Shown: positions 52,349 through 58,300 of the stretch, one piece after another
How the letters are laid out: every line of letters begins with the position of its first letter
Numbering within the stretch: the first letter of the stretch is position 1
Assembly (NCBI RefSeq): GCF_902686445.1
Contig: NC_062218.1
Coordinates: forward strand, 135,579,241 to 135,643,240
Reading direction: 5' to 3'
Origin: Sciurus carolinensis
Lineage: Eukaryota; Chordata; Mammalia; Rodentia; Sciuridae
DNA: 64,000 bases
The notes under the pieces: generated by a model
Databases searched by the model: none
What the model was told of the DNA's origin: nothing
What the model saw: the letters and a program-made list of their open reading frames with translations, nothing else
Made by a program: the position numbers and the translations under genes

Positions 52349-55300
52349 CCTATATAGACCCACAAGGAAGCCAGGATCCACAGCAGGAAATGTGGGTCTG
52401 GCCTCACCTGAGCTGAGCTCAGTGACCCACCAGAGTGGAGAAAAGAGGCATGCCCACTGATTTCTTGTTCTTGTGAATTTTAGGGTCCCAAAGGACCAAA
52501 AGGAGACCCAGGAGAGCCTGGGCCAGTTGGACCCAAAGGGGAAGCAGGCGAGATGGGCTTGTCTGGACTTCCAGTATGTGGCTAGACTGGGCCTCACCCT
52601 ACTTACCTGATGTTGGGAAGGGGTGGTCCCATCATGCATGTGTGCAGGGTGGCTGCTAGGGGTTGTGGGGAGGGTAGAAAACACATGCTGGGAAGGAGAG
52701 AGCATACCCCTGCAGACTCAGCACATAGCCCTGCTTAGGGACACTCTAGGCTCACCCAACAAGGCCCTGAGTCTCCATATCCTCATCTGTAAAAGCAGCT
52801 CCACCAGGCCCATGAGGCCTCCCTAAAGGTGAAGTGGGGAGGCCCTGTCTGGTGGAAGCCAGTTGGCTGAGTGGTTGGACTCTGCTCTGGCCTAAACTAC
52901 CAAAGTTTGCCTCTGGTTTTGTTTCTACCCTGGACAGTGACCTAACTTCCTCTAGCTTCGGTTTCTTTGCTACTAAAGTGGGGGTGTCAATTTCCTACTC
53001 CCACAGGAGAAAGCAGACCCAGCTGAGAATAGCAGCCAGCACCCAGTAAACCCCCGCTTACATTACCATCATCATTTTTACTCTTGTCCTTTTTGTGGCC
53101 GAATTGGAAGAGTTGCCAGGTGTTAAGCAGTCACTGGGAGCCCTGTCACCTCATAGCCATTGACCACCTGAGGATTTCTCAGTTCGAGGTGGCACTGGGA
53201 TTTGAACCTGGGCCTTAGCTCTAGAGCCCTGGCCATCCTGGCACCTCAGGACAGTTTGTATGTACCGTCTATACACCACCGTGCTCCCGTTCCAGGGCAC
53301 GTCACACTGATTTGGAGAAAACTGTTTTAAACTGCAAAGGCCAAGTTATTGCTGCTATGTGGGGGAAAGAAGGGGAAGTAGGTGAGCACGGGGGGAGGGG
53401 GGTGATTTTAGGATGGACAGGAAGGACTGACAGCCCACCCATCCTTCAGGGTGCTGACGGCCCCAAGGGAGAGAAGGGAGAGTCAGCATCTGACAACCTA
53501 CAGGAGAGCCTGGTAAGTGGGGTGCTCAGGCTCGGGGCTCCTCCCAACACCCAGTCCAGGTCCAGTGGGGACCCTGAGCCTTGGGACAGAAAGGCCACCT
53601 GGCCTGACCCAACCCAGGGCAGTGGGGGAGTGGGGGCAAGGGAGGCTCAGGCTGTGTCCCCACCCATGGCCCAACTGAGAACCCAAAACCAACCACTGGG
53701 TCCCTCACCCGAATGTGCCCTCCTGGGGAAAGAGCCCCCGCTTGTTCTCCACCACCAGGTGATAAGCTCCAGAGTGGGTAGGTGAGGGACAGTGGGCAGT
53801 GGGTGACTAACCCTTATTTGACTCTTCCTAGGCCCAGGTCATAGTGGAACCAGGGCCCCCAGGGCCCCCCGGGCCCCCCGGCCCCATGGTAAGCACAATT
53901 TCACTTAAAGCAGTCGGGATACCATGAAGGTGGTGAACCCTGGGCCCAGGGCAGTGACCCAAGGGAGGCCAAGATTCTTCACGTGGGAGCAGAGGGCATC
54001 AGGCAGAGGGCAGAACTGGGGTCAGGGCCACAGGGGCCAGTGAGAAGTCTGAGTGGTCGTGGTTGCTGTACCCAGCCCAGTGGTCCTTCTAATCTCTTCT
54101 CCTTCTCCACCAGGGCCTTCAGGGAATCCAGGGTCCCAAGGTGAGTGAGTAGATTCCCTTCTCACTCAGGCTCCAGAGGACCCTTGTAGAAAACCTCGCT
54201 AATGAACAGAGTGAGGCCACCTGCTCAGCCTGGACCCAGCCCTGAGTCTCCCCTGGGCCCAAACACTCCCAGTACCCTGGACCTGCCTAATGTCCCCCAC
54301 CTCCATGCTTGGGTCTCTGTTCTTTCACTTCCTCTGCCCAGGGGCCCCAGTCTATCTCCTTCTCTGGTCCATCTCCCTCTACATCTCCCTTCTTGCCCAC
54401 TTTCTCCACTCTCTGCACCTCCCCCTTCCTTGAACCACCCTCCCCTCCTTTCCCCAGGCACATCTGTCTCTCAACTACCCACAACTACTAGCCTGAACGT
54501 GAAGTCTTTGGTTTGGTGTGTACTTCATAATGTCATGTTCTCTGCTCTTAAATTAAAACCTCAAGTGTGGTCTGTCCATGTGTCCTGCCCTGAGAAGGCA
54601 GACACAGAAGTGGGGACCAGCTGGCCTCACTCCTTGTCACGCCTGAGTCTCATTCAATTTGGGGGAGAATGCATCTCTGCTTCCCCGGCTCAGAGGCCAG
54701 ACTGGGAACTCCGAGTCATGGAATCCCTGACACGAGATGCTCTGCTTCTGGTTCTGGTTTGTCCCAAGCCTCCCCAGAGCATGTTTAGAAGAGGCAGCTG
54801 CTGTCAGGGCCCAGGTCCAAGGCTGGGGCTCAAGAACCTGATTGGTACTCAGCCCGGCCACTTCCTGGCCCTGTGACTGGGTTCATCCCTGACACCTCCT
54901 TTCTCATTTGTGGGAAAGATGTCACTCTAACCCCCTCTAACTCCCTCCCATGATTCCTGAGGGAGCCTGTGTACGGAAAAATGGACATGTACACAACCAT
55001 GGCTCACTGATCAATCTGGCTGGGGGAAGTGAACCAGGCCTGTCAGAGCCATGAGTCTGTCCCTCTGCCAGGCACACCCCAGCTCCCACACAGGCCCCAA
55101 GCCTTCTTATCTTGCCATCTGTCCCGCCCCTTCTCTCTTACTGATTTTTCCCCTTTGCTTCCAGGGCTTGGATGGAGCAAAGGGAGAGAAGGGCACATCA
55201 GGAGAAAGAGGCCCAAGTGGTCTGCCCGTGAGTGTCATCAGCCTTGTTCGTCCCTAGAGGTATTACATTCTATGACCATCAGCCTCTTAACCTCCTCCTT

Positions 55301-58300
55301 TTCCATCCAGGGGCCAGTTGGCCCACCCGGCCTTATTGGGCTGCCAGGAACCAAAGGAGAGAAGGTAACCCCCCACACTATGCCCCAAGCCCCTGGTGTC
55401 ACTCGGCTTCTGAGGTCCAGCCCCTGCACCCCACAGGGTCAGAGACCTGTGACTCTGTGCGTGCCATCCCTCCTGCCCTTTTTCTATGCCTGGATGGTCA
55501 ATGGGTCTTCCTGCTCCCAGGTCTGTGGTCAACCCAGAGCTGGGCTCCCAGCACCTCCTCCCCACCCCTCACGCCCCCCTGTGTCTTTCCTCAGGGCAGA
55601 CCCGGGGAGCCAGGACTAGATGTAAGTTTCTCATCCTTCACTGTGAGTAACTGGGTCCCTCCTGTGTGTATCTTCTGCCCTCATGTTGCCCGTACAGTAA
55701 CCTGACCTGTGACTGTTCCCCCCTGTGTCCTCAGTTCAGTGCACAACCTTGAACAGGTGCTTTGTGGATGGAAGATGGATGAGTGGATAAATGGATAATG
55801 CATGATAGCAGGGATGTGGGAAAAGCAGTGAGGACGCTGTTGAAACACCTGGTGTTTGAAACACCTGAGGCTTCAGCCAGGGTGGGATTGTAGGAAAGAG
55901 AGAAAAGGAAGCATTAGCCCAATGTCGATGATAAGTCTCCTCCGGTAGCATAGCATAAACAAAACATAGTTTAAACTGGTTTAAAATGACTCGAAATTGA
56001 AAAGCCCAGAGGGTCAACACATGTATCCAGGGCACAACTGTGTCAACACAGCCCAGCCTCTCACCCTTTCTTGTCTCTGCTTTTCCTGTGTGGAAAAATT
56101 GGAGATGAGGTAGAGCCAGCAGTTCCAGACCTGTAGCTACCTGGGCCCAAGTCCAGAAGAAAGAATATCTGTCTCCCGCTACTGCTGTAAAGAAAGTCTC
56201 CTTGTCTCTCTGTGGTCCCAGTCAACTCTGATCCCTCCCTTGGCCGTAGGAATGCAGTGGCCTCATTGGCCAGGCTTGATCACATACCCAGTCTAGAACT
56301 GGAGGTGGAAGTAGTGAATTGGGAGAAGGGAGGGTGGTTCCCTCAGGTAGCTATCTTGAGGGAAATGTGACCAGATGCAGGGCTTTAAGCTCTTATGTGT
56401 ACCCTGGACTTTAAGGAGAGAATGTTGCTTTAGAGAGCAAGTGTGGACCAGGAAGAGAGACGCCAGTTGGGGTTCCTGACTGGGGGCTGGCACAATCCAT
56501 CAGAGAATCTGCACTGGAGACAAAGACAGAGCCAAATCTTATTCAGGCTCTGGACCCAAGGAGGTCACTGGGGGTGAACTAAAGAGGCTCCATGTCATCA
56601 TGAGTGTGGCCACACCTGCCTTCTAGGAGGCCCCAAAGCCATATCCACCTGCTCCACCTGACAAGCCCAGGTCCTTCCTCACCCAGACACAGCTGAAATG
56701 GCAACCCCGATCAGAAGCTTCCTTTGAACCCCCGCCTGTCAATAGAACCACCCTTCCCGCAGGAATCCACCACCCTGTTTCATGCTTCTGCCACTGAACA
56801 TCAACTGTCATCAGGACCCCATTGCCTGTACCATTAGACAGCAGGGGGCAACCTGTCGAATCCACGTCTTTACCCGCATCCTGGTTCCTAGTAGACGTTT
56901 AGGTTGGTTGAATGGATGGACAGTTGAGTGTATAAGAAATTGAGCCAAGGTCAAAGAACAGAGTTCACCCTTTCTCAATCTGTCCAAGAGGGTGACATAA
57001 ACTTCTATAGATTTCTTCTGTCTCTGTCCCCAGCCAACCTGGGCCAGCTGCATCTGACTGTGATGGGAGAGAAAGTCCCTCGCCAGCAACTCTGCCTGAG
57101 TGAGGGCTCCCATCTTGAGACACCAACAGTGGCCTGCTTTGGAGGAAGCAGAGCTAGTGTCCCTGATGCTTGCTTTTCCCTACACCCACCTGGTACCAGC
57201 ACGTACATTACCTCTCAGTGGGGACCAGGCAGCTTGTACCACAACTATGCCTGGAGGGAGGAGTTAAGGATGGATGGGAGAGGAGCAGAGATGAACAGAT
57301 AGCAGACCTGGACTTGAACCCTTATTTTAGGGTTTAACCTTTAATCCTTCTGACAGGGTTTCCCTGGACCCCGGGGAGAAAAAGGTGACCGGAGTGAACG
57401 TGGAGAGAAGGTGAGGAAAAGGGAAGCAGGTGGAGGGAGAGAGGGAGGAAGCAGAAATGGGAGGCAAGACATCAGCAGATAGAGACTGGGGGTGGTGGGT
57501 GGGGACAGGACAGGGGAGGCTGGGATTGGAGCTTCAGGGCTTAGTGGCTGCTGGTCTCTGGTCATTTCTCTCTGAGAAGTGTTCCAGGGATCCTGGGTCT
57601 GGAGACTGAGACCATTCCACCATCTCCCTTCTTGTGCAGGGGGAACGAGGTGTTCCAGGTCGAAAAGGAGTGAAGGGCCAGAAGGGAGAGCCAGGACCAC
57701 CAGGCCTCGACCAGCCATGTCCTGTGGTATGTGTCACAACATGATGGGAACCCCAACCCAGGTCTTTTTGGCCTCCAACTAGGGTCAGGTCAATTTCCTC
57801 CCTGTCCTCAAAGCTCAGGGGAAGGTCCTAGAGGCTATGCCATCTCCACACCAGGGTGCCCACAGTACTGAGCCACCTCAGCTGCTGTGATCGCTGCTCC
57901 TTTGTGTGCGTGCGCGCGCGTGCACGCGTGTGTGTGTTTGTATGTGTTTGTGTGTGGTGCTGGGAGTTGAATCCAAGTTGCTCTATCACTGAGTGACATC
58001 CCCAGCCATTTTGTTACATCCCCATCTCTTTTTTAAAATTTTTATTTGGGACTGAATCTTGTTAAGTTGCCCAGGCTGACCTTGAATTGAGATTCTCCTG
58101 CCTCGGCCTCCCAAGTCTCTGGGATTACAGGTGTGCACCACTGCTCCTGGCCACTGCTCCTTTTGCTCTGGTCCTGATCCACCTCCAATGGGCATGGCTG
58201 AGAGACACAGTCCCTCAGTGGAAATGGAGCCTCAGCCTGGGCCAGAGTCTGCTCACCAGAGTCACTTTCCCCTCCTTACTCAGCCCAGGGCCGAACTGGC

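Larger units (their letters stand above)
51828..52483 (+). other. COL23A1: Intron 18 of COL23A1
   Basis: 656 bases with two TG-repeat blocks that share flanks (51868-51972 and 52293-52360), apparently a local duplication. Unique sequence between. Confidence 0.85.

Noticed and set aside
51839..52705. 288-codon open frame on the minus strand
   Set aside because: It is kept open by CA and CT microsatellites and runs antisense through intron 18 and exon 19; no protein-family content.
54202..54876. 224-codon open frame in intron 22
   Set aside because: C/T-rich sequence with low stop frequency; lacks Gly-X-Y or any recognisable domain and lies between two confirmed exons.
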